From contig NZ_JAFLNL010000002.1 in the NCBI RefSeq assembly GCF_017313785.1, forward strand, positions 124,001 through 188,000: DNA of 64,000 bases. Reading direction: 5' to 3'. Positions 54,818 to 63,791 of this stretch are shown piece by piece (within the stretch, counting starts at the first letter, position 1; each line of letters opens with the position of its first letter). The position numbers were made by a program, and so were the translations under genes. Source of the DNA: Flagellimonas aurea. Lineage in GTDB: Bacteria; Bacteroidota; Bacteroidia; Flavobacteriales; Flavobacteriaceae. The notes below the pieces were generated by a model that was not told the DNA's origin, searched no databases, and worked only from the letters and a program-made list of their open reading frames with translations.

Positions 54818-55894
54818 TTAGCCTATTTGTTCCAAGGTTTTTTTTCTATCCACCTTTCTTGTTGAGGTCTCTACAAAGGATCTAACAAAGTATACCTGCT
54901 TAGGAACCTCATATTTTGATATCCCCTCCAAAGCTTTAATGGTCTTTAGTAGTCCTTCTTCATCCATTGGTCCACATTCCATCACAAGAACCAATTTTTT
55001 ACCTAATCGATTGTCTGGTAAACCAGCTACAAAGAAGCGTGGCTCGATTAAGGTTGAAAGCTTTTGCTCTATTCTTTCAGGAATGAGTTTGATTCCTCCT
55101 GAATTGATTATGGAATCATGGCGCCCCAACCAATGAAATTGATTTTTGCTGATAAGCTCAACCACATCATTAGTGATGATATTACTATCTGAAATTTTCG
55201 GCGCATCAATCACAAGGCATCCTCTGTCATCTTGTGAGACAGAAACATCTGGAAGCGTTTCAAATGGATTCACATTCTTCCCATCTATTTTTTTTACCGC
55301 AATATGGGTAATGGTTTCCGTCATACCATAGGTTTCATAAGCACGAACGGGCAATTTGGATAGCTCGTTCCTTAAATTCGAATCCACAGGAGCACCGCCG
55401 ATTATAATTTGGCCTACCCTATCCAATTGATGTATCGAATTTTGGACCTGTAACGGTACCATGGCCACAAAATCATAGATGTTATCAGTATCTTTTAGTG
55501 GGCTTGAAGAAGGTTCTGCCATATCTAAATGCAGCCCGAGAACCATGGCACGGACCAACATCATTTTGCCGGCAATACCTGTGCAAGGAAGGCATAAAAG
55601 TGCTCTCTGTTCTGGCTTTAACCGAAAATATTCACCTGTGGCCAAGGCCGAATTGACCATGTGCTCTTTTTTAAGGACTATGGTCTTTGGTTTTCCTGTA
55701 GATCCCGATGTTTGAACTTGTACAGTAGATTTTTGGGAAGTCCAATCCAACAAAAACTCACCGATAGATTTTTGAAAAGGTTGGCCTTCCTCCACTAATT
55801 CTTCAGCGAACTTTTCAAGTCCTCCGACCGAATAGGAGGCTTTATTTAATTGAAAGGCAGGATGAATTTTATGCCAAGTCGGATTCTCCATCAT
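54818..55894 (-). CDS. menE: o-Succinylbenzoate-CoA ligase-type AMP-binding enzyme
   Basis: This 358-aa member of the adenylate-forming family is short, as in Bacteroidetes MenE. The P-loop-like motif QTSGSTGKPKTIVLKK is near residue 60, the YGMTETITHIA motif near 190 and GRHDSIINSGGIKL near 255, with a C-terminal lid ending STRKVDRKK. It activates o-succinylbenzoate for menaquinone synthesis. It is last in the menC-CPBP-menE run and overlaps the CPBP gene by 26 bp. Confidence 0.9.
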   Translation of the reverse strand: MMENPTWHKIHPAFQLNKASYSVGGLEKFAEELVEEGQPFQKSIGEFLLDWTSQKSTVQVQTSGSTGKPKTIVLKKEHMVNSALATGEYFRLKPEQRALLCLPCTGIAGKMMLVRAMVLGLHLDMAEPSSSPLKDTDNIYDFVAMVPLQVQNSIHQLDRVGQIIIGGAPVDSNLRNELSKLPVRAYETYGMTETITHIAVKKIDGKNVNPFETLPDVSVSQDDRGCLVIDAPKISDSNIITNDVVELISKNQFHWLGRHDSIINSGGIKLIPERIEQKLSTLIEPRFFVAGLPDNRLGKKLVLVMECGPMDEEGLLKTIKALEGISKYEVPKQVYFVRSFVETSTRKVDRKKTLEQIG

Positions 55895-56831
55895 TTAGTG
55901 CCATATATTCTTCTCTGGACAAAACTCTTCCAAAAAGTTTCTCCTTCCAGTTTTTCCAACCATACTTTTTAGAGAAAATAAACAGTAAAATTGGATAAAT
56001 TACAAACACCGGAATTAATACATCCCATCCTAAAACCGGTTCGGAAACATCCCTGTAAATGGAATGGGTCCGGAATGCGGTCCAATCAGCGGTGACAAGG
56101 AGCGCCGTAAAGAAGTTGTTGGCCGCATGAAAACCCAAGGGCAATTCCAATCCTTCGTCCATCAATGTCAAAATGCCCAAGAAAAAACCTGTTCCTATGT
56201 AATAGATCAAGATGCCATACCCCAATTTATCAACCTCTGGATTGAGAATATGTAGCAATCCAAACAAGGACGAACTCACCACAAAGGGCAACCATTTATT
56301 TTTTGATGCGATACCGATAGACTGCATAAGATAGCCTCTTGTAAAATATTCCTCGAAACTGGTCTGGATAGGTATAAAGATGATGGAAATCAACAATAGC
56401 ACTAAAAATGGACCTGCTTCAAAGGAAAACTCATAGTTCTCCGGTGAAAAATAAATATCCAAAAACACCAGTGCCGACGACACCACTCCCCATAAAACGA
56501 ATGAAAACGTGATTCTTTTCCAATCGATTCGTTTTCTTGATGTGGTAAAGTCCTTAAATGAAAGTCTGTGTATGAATTTAACAGCTACCCATAAACTTAC
56601 CATGGCCGCAAAAAAGGTAAGCAGCACCAATAAAAAGAAAAAATTGAGGCCCAAGGTATCGGCCATAGCTCCATAATCCGTGGATATTGAATTGATTGAG
56701 TCCGACTTTAAGATCATTGCTGCAATTAAGGGTATGCCTCCCAAAAATTGCCACCCAACGATGACAATCAGAAATCCAACAAAATATCTCCAACGTTCGG
56801 TAAATCCTTTGTATGCTTGTTCTATGTACAT
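55869..56831 (-). CDS. CPBP-family intramembrane metalloprotease
   Basis: This 320-aa polytopic membrane protein has about eight helices and the Abi/CAAX motifs: EEYFTRG (EExxxR) near 162, FGLLHI near 190 and GFHAANNF near 235. It is embedded between menC and menE with overlaps on both sides (10 bp and 26 bp), so its translation is coupled to menaquinone genes, although no enzymatic role in that pathway is known. Substrates are unknown. Confidence 0.9.
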   Translation of the reverse strand: MYIEQAYKGFTERWRYFVGFLIVIVGWQFLGGIPLIAAMILKSDSINSISTDYGAMADTLGLNFFFLLVLLTFFAAMVSLWVAVKFIHRLSFKDFTTSRKRIDWKRITFSFVLWGVVSSALVFLDIYFSPENYEFSFEAGPFLVLLLISIIFIPIQTSFEEYFTRGYLMQSIGIASKNKWLPFVVSSSLFGLLHILNPEVDKLGYGILIYYIGTGFFLGILTLMDEGLELPLGFHAANNFFTALLVTADWTAFRTHSIYRDVSEPVLGWDVLIPVFVIYPILLFIFSKKYGWKNWKEKLFGRVLSREEYMALNDGESDLA

Positions 56832-57874
56832 ATTTCCTGTATTAAATCCATGTTCCAGGTCCTCGTTCGCCTATAAAAAAGTTTGCCTTCGAAAACTTTC
56901 AAAGGGCTATCAATATTATTGGTGAACAGACTTCCTGTTCCAAGCCCTTGTGGCATTTTAGTGTTCAAAGAATATGTGAACTGTGCTATTGCGTTCAATC
57001 CAATATTACTTTCCAATGCACTGGTTATCCACCAATCTATGTTATTATTTTCGGCCAAAGTTATCCATTCTTTACTGCCGCCAATACCCCCCACTAAACT
57101 TGGTTTTAGAATAATGTATTGAGGTTGTATGGTTTGTAGTAGTTTCTTCTTTTCCGTTACATCAAAAACACCGATTAATTCCTCGTCCAAGGCAATAGGA
57201 AGTGGAGTGCTTTCACAAAGATTTGCCATTTCTTCCCATTGGCCCGCTTTAATGGGCTGTTCAATGGAATGTATCTTGAACTGTGCCAGCCTTTCCAACT
57301 TTTCCTGTGCCTCTTTGGGTTCAAAAGCGCCATTGGCATCCACTCTTAATTCGATGTCCTCAGGGGAAAATCTTTCTCGGATGGATTTTAGTATGGATAT
57401 TTCCTTTTCAAAATCTATGGCCCCTATTTTCATTTTGATGCACCCGAAACCATCCTTTAGTTTTTGTTCCAATTGTTTGAGCATATAGTCTGTATCCCCC
57501 ATCCAAATGAGACCATTGATTGGAATCGGTGATTCCTTTTGGGTGAAATCTGAAGCGAATAATTCAAATGGATCGGTGGATTGTAAGGACAACAATGCTT
57601 GTTCAAGTCCAAACTGGATGGAGGGAAACTCTTTAAGTTGATTCAACAACTCTTCCTTATCCAAATGTATGTTGGCACAGGTCCACTGCAATTTTTCTTG
57701 GAAATCAGGTCGGTCATCCACGCTTAATCCACGTAAAATACCACATTCCCCTATACCAAATCCTCTTTCACTTTTTATGATGATGAACCAAGTTTCCTTT
57801 TGCGTCATAACCCCGCGCGAAGTACCGCTGGGAACTTTAAAATTGAGGGTATACTTTTTATAGGTTGCTTTCAT
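56822..57874 (-). CDS. menC: o-Succinylbenzoate synthase
   Basis: This 350-aa enolase-superfamily enzyme dehydrates SHCHC to o-succinylbenzoate. Acid/base Lys is in CIKMKIGA, metal ligands are Asp in RVDANGAF, Glu in HSIEQP and Asp/Glu in ALDEELIG, and the second catalytic Lys is in ILKPSLVGG. ATG 57874 is chosen because upstream in-frame residues (to 57982) do not fit the family. It heads the menC-CPBP-menE operon. Confidence 0.92.
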   Translation of the reverse strand: MKATYKKYTLNFKVPSGTSRGVMTQKETWFIIIKSERGFGIGECGILRGLSVDDRPDFQEKLQWTCANIHLDKEELLNQLKEFPSIQFGLEQALLSLQSTDPFELFASDFTQKESPIPINGLIWMGDTDYMLKQLEQKLKDGFGCIKMKIGAIDFEKEISILKSIRERFSPEDIELRVDANGAFEPKEAQEKLERLAQFKIHSIEQPIKAGQWEEMANLCESTPLPIALDEELIGVFDVTEKKKLLQTIQPQYIILKPSLVGGIGGSKEWITLAENNNIDWWITSALESNIGLNAIAQFTYSLNTKMPQGLGTGSLFTNNIDSPLKVFEGKLFYRRTRTWNMDLIQEICT

Positions 57875-57932
57875 GGGGTGTGGATTCAAATTTAAGTTTT
57901 TTTTGAATCCTACAAGACCGGATATGGCCAAA

Positions 57933-59894
57933 TCAACTAAAGTTGAACCAAAAACGAACGCCCTCGACCTGTCTGTCCACATTCAATTTGGACTGAAGCT
58001 GATTGACCAACCTATTGATCAAACGAATACCCATAGAGGAGTTTGACCGTTCATCGGTATCATCTGGAAGTCCCACACCATTGTCGGTATATTCAAAATA
58101 GCCCTGGTCCCCATTTTTTCGTAGATGAATGTAGATTTTTCCGTTTTCGTCGTTTTCGGGAAAAGCATATTTAAATGAGTTGGAAACGAGTTCGTTCAAG
58201 ATCAACCCGAACGGAATTGCACGGTCAATGTCCAGTTCGGTACCTTCCGCATCAATGGTGATACTGATATTGTGTCCGCCCTTTTTGTAAACGGATTGCA
58301 CGCTATTGATCAAACTTTCAATATATCCCTGCATCTCAATCACGGAGAGGTCATCGTTTTGATACAATTTTTGATGAATCAATGCCATGGCCTTCACCCT
58401 ACTCTTTCCTTCTTCCAGAGCTACTATTGCTGCTTTGCTTCGCGTGTTCTTCGTCTGCAAGCTCAATAGGCTGCTCACCATCTGAAGATTGTTCTTGACC
58501 CTATGGTGGATTTCTTTCAACAGTGAATCTTTTTCAACCAGCGAGTTTTCTATAATATGTTTTTGTTCCGCGATCAATCGCTGGTTTTTGATACTTTTTA
58601 GATAGGCATAAACCAGTCCAGCAAAACCCAATAAGGTAAATATCAATGAAATAAACACTAGGTTGATTCGCTCATCCTTGGCTTTCATTTCGCTGCGGGC
58701 CAGCTCATTGATACGTTTTTGCTCGTCGATAAGCCTTTGGGAATTCTCTAAATCCTCGTTGGCCACAATGGTCACCAACTGTTGTTTGATCAATGCCGAC
58801 TGTTTTTTGGCCAACGAATCTTTTATTCTTTCGTTGCGCTTGTAATAGATGGAAGCATTCTTATAATTTTCCACTTTGTCATAAAAAGCAGCTAAAAGAC
58901 TGTTCTTTTTAATGATCTGAAGAACGGTAATATTGTCAAATTCGGTATCCAAATGTTTTTTTGCTTCGGTAAATCGTTCCAATTGCAGATTGGCCTCGGC
59001 CAAGTACATAGTATTCTCCACCACCTCACTCTGATCGTTATTGTTCGGTGATTTCTTTAAAGTTTCAATGCTCGTTTCCAAAAGAGGTATGGCTTCCTCA
59101 TATTCTCCCAGCATTACATGGCATTTAGCAATATTCCCCTCTATTTCCGCTTTTAGAAGTTCGCTTTCGAATATGTCCGATTCACTTTTATGGGTGGAAA
59201 TATCGTTCATGTAAACCCCAAGGTAGGAATTCGCTTTTTTTAGCTCGCTCAAGGCGGTAGGAGCGGAATCATCAAGACGTAAATAGTTTCCAACCTTGCT
59301 GTGGTATTGGGCCAGCTTAAAGCTTTCGTTATCGGCAATGGTGGGCTTTACCTCCATTATGTACTGATTCCTGGCCTTTCTATATAAACCAAGATTGCTG
59401 TAGATATCGTAAAAGGAAACGTTGTTTGTGATGCCCAACTCCCGTTTTTGCTTCCTTATTTCAATCTGTTTGTCGAACAATTGAAGATTTGCATAGTTAT
59501 CGTCGAGCACCTCCAAAACAATTTTCTGTGACTCTGGATCCAAGGAACCCTTGATATCATAAAGCTCCTTGGCCAAAGCAGTGCTCTTGTCATATTCGCC
59601 CAGATCATTGTATATCTGTGCCTGCATCACCTTATATAGCTGCACCGCAGTGGAATCTGAGGTTTTTTCGGCGTTGGCCATGTAAATTTTAATGGTATCC
59701 AACCAATCGTATGCCGAGTTCACATTGTAACGGTCCAAGGAATTGAAGAATACCTCAAAACGAGCCGATGGTAGATCGGTGTCCTCGAACTCCTTTAGTA
59801 CACTTTGCTCATTATCATCAATATTCTGAGCGGTAGAGGTAAAAAGAAAAACAAAGTATACTGCGGTAAATAAAAATCTTACGTAACGTCCCAT
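57933..59894 (-). CDS. TPR-containing sensor histidine kinase (HisKA_2 type)
   Basis: This 653-aa sensor kinase has a signal peptide (ending STAQ), a periplasmic tetratricopeptide-like helical region (about 25-370), a short coiled coil and one transmembrane helix (about 412-432). The HisKA_2 dimerisation region follows, with the phospho-acceptor in EIHHRVKNNLQ (His463/464), and then an HATPase domain with N-box NELVSNSFKYAF and G-box DNGVGLP. Such kinases usually pair with LytTR regulators; one is encoded just upstream on the same strand (60437-61192). Confidence 0.93.
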   Translation of the reverse strand: MGRYVRFLFTAVYFVFLFTSTAQNIDDNEQSVLKEFEDTDLPSARFEVFFNSLDRYNVNSAYDWLDTIKIYMANAEKTSDSTAVQLYKVMQAQIYNDLGEYDKSTALAKELYDIKGSLDPESQKIVLEVLDDNYANLQLFDKQIEIRKQKRELGITNNVSFYDIYSNLGLYRKARNQYIMEVKPTIADNESFKLAQYHSKVGNYLRLDDSAPTALSELKKANSYLGVYMNDISTHKSESDIFESELLKAEIEGNIAKCHVMLGEYEEAIPLLETSIETLKKSPNNNDQSEVVENTMYLAEANLQLERFTEAKKHLDTEFDNITVLQIIKKNSLLAAFYDKVENYKNASIYYKRNERIKDSLAKKQSALIKQQLVTIVANEDLENSQRLIDEQKRINELARSEMKAKDERINLVFISLIFTLLGFAGLVYAYLKSIKNQRLIAEQKHIIENSLVEKDSLLKEIHHRVKNNLQMVSSLLSLQTKNTRSKAAIVALEEGKSRVKAMALIHQKLYQNDDLSVIEMQGYIESLINSVQSVYKKGGHNISITIDAEGTELDIDRAIPFGLILNELVSNSFKYAFPENDENGKIYIHLRKNGDQGYFEYTDNGVGLPDDTDERSNSSMGIRLINRLVNQLQSKLNVDRQVEGVRFWFNFS

Positions 59895-60090
59895 TAATTA
59901 AATTGATACAGTGACCCGGAATCTTCCAACAGCCCTATATTATTATCGTGCCCTTTTTTCCTTTATTGTACCCGATATCCTAAATCAATGCCAAAATTGA
60001 ACATTATGTGAAATTAAAAGGTATGGGGTATATAAAGAACGTTAGTTTGACCACAAAATTAAATGCCAAGCTATAGACTTGACCGTTATT

Positions 60091-60141
60091 GTTGTGAAAG
60101 TGTTGTTTTGTGTTGTGAAACTACCCAAGCAGTATGTGAAG
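60091..60141 (+). promoter_or_regulatory. Three direct repeats at 21-bp spacing, candidate LytTR binding array
   Basis: GTTGTGAAA (60091-60099), GTTGTGAAA (60112-60120) and TATGTGAAG (60133-60141) recur at exactly 21-bp intervals. LytTR regulators bind pairs of about 9-bp direct repeats with 21-22-bp spacing. The array sits in the 540-bp gap between the LytTR regulator and the kinase gene, about 200-250 bp upstream of the kinase start. The rest of the gap (59895-60090 and 60142-60255) shows no gene or clear promoter. Confidence 0.5.
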
Positions 60142-60255
60142 TTGTATTTTATCGATGTTTTCTGCTTTTTATGGAATCTCACAGTAAGATAGGATACTTG
60201 TAAAATTGAAAAAGGCCCTGCTTTTTACAACAAGACCCTTTTACGAGAACACTAT

Positions 60256-60381
60256 ATGAAAATGAAAAAATTACTTTCTGAATTATTAACACGGCTAAAA
60301 TATGACCGATTCACCCATCAAGAAAAATATTGTTGCGAACTCCTTAAAAGTTGTGGTCTTTCTCTTTTAAAAGTGTGGTAG
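60256..60381 (+). CDS. Possible small protein (41 aa)
   Basis: ATG 60256 opens 41 codons giving a basic amphipathic peptide (MKMKKLLSELLTRLKYDRFT...) with a CC pair and a LLKSCGLSLLKVW end. It lies antisense to the flanking genes in an otherwise empty gap. Coding potential is suggested only by residue composition; no ribosome binding site was seen. It could equally be noncoding. Confidence 0.25.
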   Translation: MKMKKLLSELLTRLKYDRFTHQEKYCCELLKSCGLSLLKVW

Positions 60382-60382
60382 C

Positions 60383-60410
60383 ACAAAAAAAGCGCCCTTA
60401 TGGAGCGCTT
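60383..60410 (-). terminator. Terminator after the LytTR regulator gene
   Basis: AAGCGCCC / GGAGCGCTT forms a stem with one bulged A and a 4-nt loop. On the minus strand it ends in a T run (plus-strand A7). Confidence 0.75.
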
Positions 60411-60436
60411 ATATCTTTTGTTAAATCACTTGGACG

Positions 60437-61192
60437 TTAGCTGTTCATCGAAGAAAGGATGAACTCCTTAAAGTCTTTTGAAATAGGTATCAAGTTATTA
60501 TTGATCATAATATCCTTTGAGTTAATGGCATCAATATGATCTACGTTAACGATATATGACTTATGCGCCCTATAAAATTTATTCTTTGGTAATTTCTCCA
60601 AATAATCCTTTAAGGGGGAACGTACCAAAAACTTTTTATCGGCCGTGTTTACTTCCAAATAAACGTTATCGGCCTTAATAAACTGAATATCACTAAACTG
60701 GATTCTATAATAGAGATGCTGCTTCTTGACAAAAATAGAATCTTTCAATATGGAATTCGATGTTATCTCATCTGCTGCATCGTCATCCGCTACCTTCTGG
60801 TTCCCTTTTTTCTCGTAGTTAAAATTGGAAAGGGCAATTTCAATAGAGGTATAAAGATCTTGTTGTTCAAAAGGTTTTACCAAATAGCCATCTGGTTTTA
60901 CTGTCTTGGCATTCTCTACCGTGGCGCGGTCTGAGTTGGAGGTAACAAATATGAACGGAATGTTATAGGTATCGCGAATATGCTTTCCAAGGTCGATACC
61001 TGTTTTGTCCGAGGCCAAAATAATATCGATAAGCACAAGGTCCACGTGATTATTCTTCAATACGTCCACGGCCTGCTCATAAACAATGACATTGTCCACA
61101 ATCTCATAGCCGATTTCCTCCAACATGGATTGCATGTCATCTGCGATGATGACATTATCCTCTACGATCAAAATTTTTATCGGATGTTCCAA
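60437..61192 (-). CDS. LytTR-family response regulator
   Basis: This 251-aa regulator has an N-terminal receiver domain (ILIVEDN with acidic pocket, phospho-acceptor Asp56 in LVLIDIIL, Lys in YLVKPFE) and a C-terminal LytTR DNA-binding domain from about residue 155 (IQFIKADNVYLEV, then FYRAHKSYIVNVDHI). It is the probable partner of the histidine kinase at 57933-59894. It lies 32 bp downstream of menA and probably shares its transcript. Confidence 0.93.
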   Translation of the reverse strand: MEHPIKILIVEDNVIIADDMQSMLEEIGYEIVDNVIVYEQAVDVLKNNHVDLVLIDIILASDKTGIDLGKHIRDTYNIPFIFVTSNSDRATVENAKTVKPDGYLVKPFEQQDLYTSIEIALSNFNYEKKGNQKVADDDAADEITSNSILKDSIFVKKQHLYYRIQFSDIQFIKADNVYLEVNTADKKFLVRSPLKDYLEKLPKNKFYRAHKSYIVNVDHIDAINSKDIMINNNLIPISKDFKEFILSSMNS

Positions 61193-61224
61193 GTTCCTCT
61201 AAGTTTATTTGGTTGTATTCAAAT

Positions 61225-62133
61225 TTACAAAAAAATATTAACAGATATTAAGAATAAAATAGCTAAAAGAAAGGTACTCAGGGCTACTTTTTTTAATTCC
61301 GTGTCCAAATCTCCAGGGTTTTGTGTCAGCCCTACTTTGCGTAAATGTATCAAAAGGGGAACAAATGCCAACATAAAAAAAGACGTTTTCCAATTTAAGT
61401 CTTCTATCCAAATAAATAATGCGAAACAGAACAAAGCCATCAATATCAAGAAAAAGTGATAACGCTTCCCATTATCGAACCCCATTTTTACGACCATTGT
61501 GATCTTACCATGTTTTTTGTCAGATACCGCATCACGAAGATTGTTCAGGTTCAATACCGCTACGCATAAAAAACCAATGGCAACAGCTGGCAAAACATCG
61601 TTCCAACCCAAGGATTTTGTATAGAGAAACTTGCTGCCCAACACTCCGAGCAAGCCAAAAAATAGGAACACAAACAAATCCCCCATCCCTCGATAACCAT
61701 AAGCATTGGAACCAACAGTATACTTTATAGCGGCCCAGACGCTTAAAAGACCAAGTACAAAAAAAATAAGTATGTAAAAGAAGTTCTCCAAGCCAAAAGC
61801 CAAATAAATCAGTGCTATAGCGATTAGCATACTTATAACAATGGAGATAATTATCCCTTTTTTGAGAGATCCTCTGGTTATGGAACCACTTTGGATGGCC
61901 CTAGCAGGCCCTATCCTATCTTCGTTATCGGTTCCCTTTACCCCATCTCCATAATCATTGGCAAAATTTGAGGTGACCTGAAAGCCAACAGTGGTCAAGA
62001 GGGCCAAAATAAATATAGTACCATCAAACTGGCCTTCCATTACGGCCAATCCAGTACCTACAATGATTCCCGAAAAAGAAAGAGGGAGTGTGCGCAGTCT
62101 AGCAGCTTGTACCCAAGCCTTAGTGTTTCCCAA
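61225..62133 (-). CDS. menA: 1,4-Dihydroxy-2-naphthoate polyprenyltransferase
   Basis: This 302-aa UbiA-superfamily membrane prenyltransferase attaches the polyprenyl tail to DHNA in menaquinone synthesis. The first Asp-rich motif reads NDYGDGVKGTDNEDR near residue 59 and the second NLRDAVSDKKHGK near 195. About eight or nine helices are present. It lies 2 bp after the SPOR gene and 32 bp before the LytTR regulator gene. Confidence 0.93.
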   Translation of the reverse strand: MGNTKAWVQAARLRTLPLSFSGIIVGTGLAVMEGQFDGTIFILALLTTVGFQVTSNFANDYGDGVKGTDNEDRIGPARAIQSGSITRGSLKKGIIISIVISMLIAIALIYLAFGLENFFYILIFFVLGLLSVWAAIKYTVGSNAYGYRGMGDLFVFLFFGLLGVLGSKFLYTKSLGWNDVLPAVAIGFLCVAVLNLNNLRDAVSDKKHGKITMVVKMGFDNGKRYHFFLILMALFCFALFIWIEDLNWKTSFFMLAFVPLLIHLRKVGLTQNPGDLDTELKKVALSTFLLAILFLISVNIFL

Positions 62134-62135
62134 GA

Positions 62136-62735
62136 TTAATACGGATCTTCTATTTTAACTCTTTGGCCATCCTTATAAGATGCCACAAATGCATCTTGGA
62201 AACCCATTTGCACCAATTGTTTTCTAAATTTCTGAGCTTCTTCCAAAGTCTCAAAATTACCCAGTGAATAGGCATAAAAAGGGTTGGTCTTCACAAAAAG
62301 TGTATTTGTCAACGCCTCGGAGGCCAAGGTCACATTGTTTTCGACAAAGGATTTTACCTGAACAGAATAGATTTTCTCTTTGTTCAAAAACTCCTTTGCC
62401 AAGTAAAACTCCTTTACCAAGCTCAATTCTTCATTCTGGGATTTCAGATTGTTTATTCTTGCCTTTATCACGTCCAAACTATCCAATGATACCAAAACAT
62501 TGCTTTGGTTTTCAAAGGACTGCTTACTGCTCAGTCCGGCCGTAAACGATGTGATGGCCAACGTTCCAATTACAAAGAGACCTACAAAACCCAACAAGAT
62601 GTTTCGTTGTAGTTTAATCTTTTTTAGATCTTTATTTTTGAATTTTATTTGATCGAGCAGTCTCTCGTTGATAATCTGGGCCTTGTCTATATCCTTATGA
62701 AGGTCCAACAAATCGCTTTCTTCAATAAAAGGCAT
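62136..62735 (-). CDS. SPOR-domain membrane protein
   Basis: This 199-aa protein has a cytosolic N-terminal helix (about 1-43), one transmembrane helix (about 46-68), a coiled-coil stretch (about 78-115) and a C-terminal SPOR-like domain (IYSVQVKSFVENNVTLASEAL, then FYAYSLGNFETLEEAQKFRKQLVQMGF). SPOR domains bind denuded peptidoglycan, often at division sites. It is first in an apparent SPOR-menA-LytTR transcript. Confidence 0.85.
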   Translation of the reverse strand: MPFIEESDLLDLHKDIDKAQIINERLLDQIKFKNKDLKKIKLQRNILLGFVGLFVIGTLAITSFTAGLSSKQSFENQSNVLVSLDSLDVIKARINNLKSQNEELSLVKEFYLAKEFLNKEKIYSVQVKSFVENNVTLASEALTNTLFVKTNPFYAYSLGNFETLEEAQKFRKQLVQMGFQDAFVASYKDGQRVKIEDPY

Positions 62736-62882
62736 ATTGTATAGGGAGTTATAATTATGCGCTACGCTAAAAGCATAACAACCAATAAGTTAATCTGAAT
62801 TGTTACAAAAATAAAATATTTGTTCAAAGAAAAAAACTTTATGGCTCTAAAGCTTGCAATAATCTGCTCTTCAAGACTTTTA

Positions 62883-63713
62883 TTATAATAAATAGATGCC
62901 ATCTTCTTGAATGTTTATTTTTCGCTGTCGATATAAAATGCCCGCTCCTTTTTTGAAAGCTTTTTTGCTCATGTGAAGCGTACTCATAATTTCATCAGGT
63001 GATGATTTATCGTGCAATGGTAAAAACCCATCGTTTTGCACAAGCTTGTCCAAAATCGTTTTGGCCGTGGGCTCCAGCATTTTAGAACCAATGGGCTGCA
63101 GGGAAATATCCAATTTTTTATCGTCCCTTACGTTCTTGATAAATCCTTTAAGGTAATCACCAACATTGACCGGCTTAAAAATATCACTATCAAATATGAG
63201 TCCTTTGTAACGATTATCCACGATTACTTCCCAGCCCAAAGGAGTCTTTCGGTGCACCAAAAGGTCGACTTCATCATTCTGTTCGTACGCTACATTTTCA
63301 TTGGATAAAAACTTATCTACCCTACTCGAACCGGTCAACCGCATACTCTCCTCGTCCATATAACAATGAACTATGTATGTATTGCCTTCCTCCATGCGTT
63401 GGGACTGCTCCCTAAAGGGAACAAGTAAATGTTTCTCCAACCCCCAGTCCATAAAGGCTCCGTATGCCCCCACTTCTACCACTCTTAAATAGGCAAATCC
63501 GTTTCGAATGACCTTGGGCTTCAAAGTGGTCGAAATCGGACGTTCCGCATTGTCCAGATAACAGAACACCTCCATTTCTTGGTCAATTTCAAAATCCTCG
63601 GGCACATATTTGTTGGGCAAAAGTATTTCCGTGCCCTCATCATCTCCCAAAAAAAGTCCTATGCTGGTGCTCCTGAGCACCTTAAGGGTGTTGTAGTTTC
63701 CCAATTCTATCAT
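62883..63713 (-). CDS. CvfB-family S1-like RNA-binding protein
   Basis: This 276-aa protein has tandem S1-type OB domains (GLFLGDDEGTEILLPNKYVP, AFMDWGLEKHLLVPFREQ, YKGLIFDSDIFKPVNVGD) and a C-terminal winged helix (IMSTLHMSKKAFKKGAGILYRQRKINI), the CvfB/YitL arrangement. It is a cytosolic RNA-binding regulator whose targets are unknown. A promoter-like box lies 4 bp before the ATG, so the transcript may be leaderless. Confidence 0.9.
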   Translation of the reverse strand: MIELGNYNTLKVLRSTSIGLFLGDDEGTEILLPNKYVPEDFEIDQEMEVFCYLDNAERPISTTLKPKVIRNGFAYLRVVEVGAYGAFMDWGLEKHLLVPFREQSQRMEEGNTYIVHCYMDEESMRLTGSSRVDKFLSNENVAYEQNDEVDLLVHRKTPLGWEVIVDNRYKGLIFDSDIFKPVNVGDYLKGFIKNVRDDKKLDISLQPIGSKMLEPTAKTILDKLVQNDGFLPLHDKSSPDEIMSTLHMSKKAFKKGAGILYRQRKINIQEDGIYLL

Positions 63714-63717
63714 AAGG

Positions 63718-63725
63718 CAAAGGTA
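63718..63725 (-). promoter_or_regulatory. Putative -7 box for the CvfB gene
   Basis: The minus-strand sequence is TACCTTTG, an exact TAnnTTTG match, ending 4 bp before the start codon; transcription would begin at or near the ATG. Confidence 0.4.
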
Positions 63726-63742
63726 GCTGTAAATTATGGGTA

Positions 63743-63770
63743 TAAAAAAAGCTGCCCTAATTTGGACAGC
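63743..63770 (-). terminator. Terminator after the DUF2853 gene
   Basis: The stem GCTGCCC / GGACAGC has one mismatch and a 6-nt loop, with a minus-strand T run (plus-strand A7 at 63744-63750). Confidence 0.7.
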
Positions 63771-63791
63771 TTCTTTACATGGTTCGTAATC

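Noticed and set aside
59895-60436. A tRNA or structured RNA in the 540-bp gap
   Set aside because: No cloverleaf or known riboswitch-like pattern was found; only the direct repeats, a weak 41-codon ORF and a terminator stand out.
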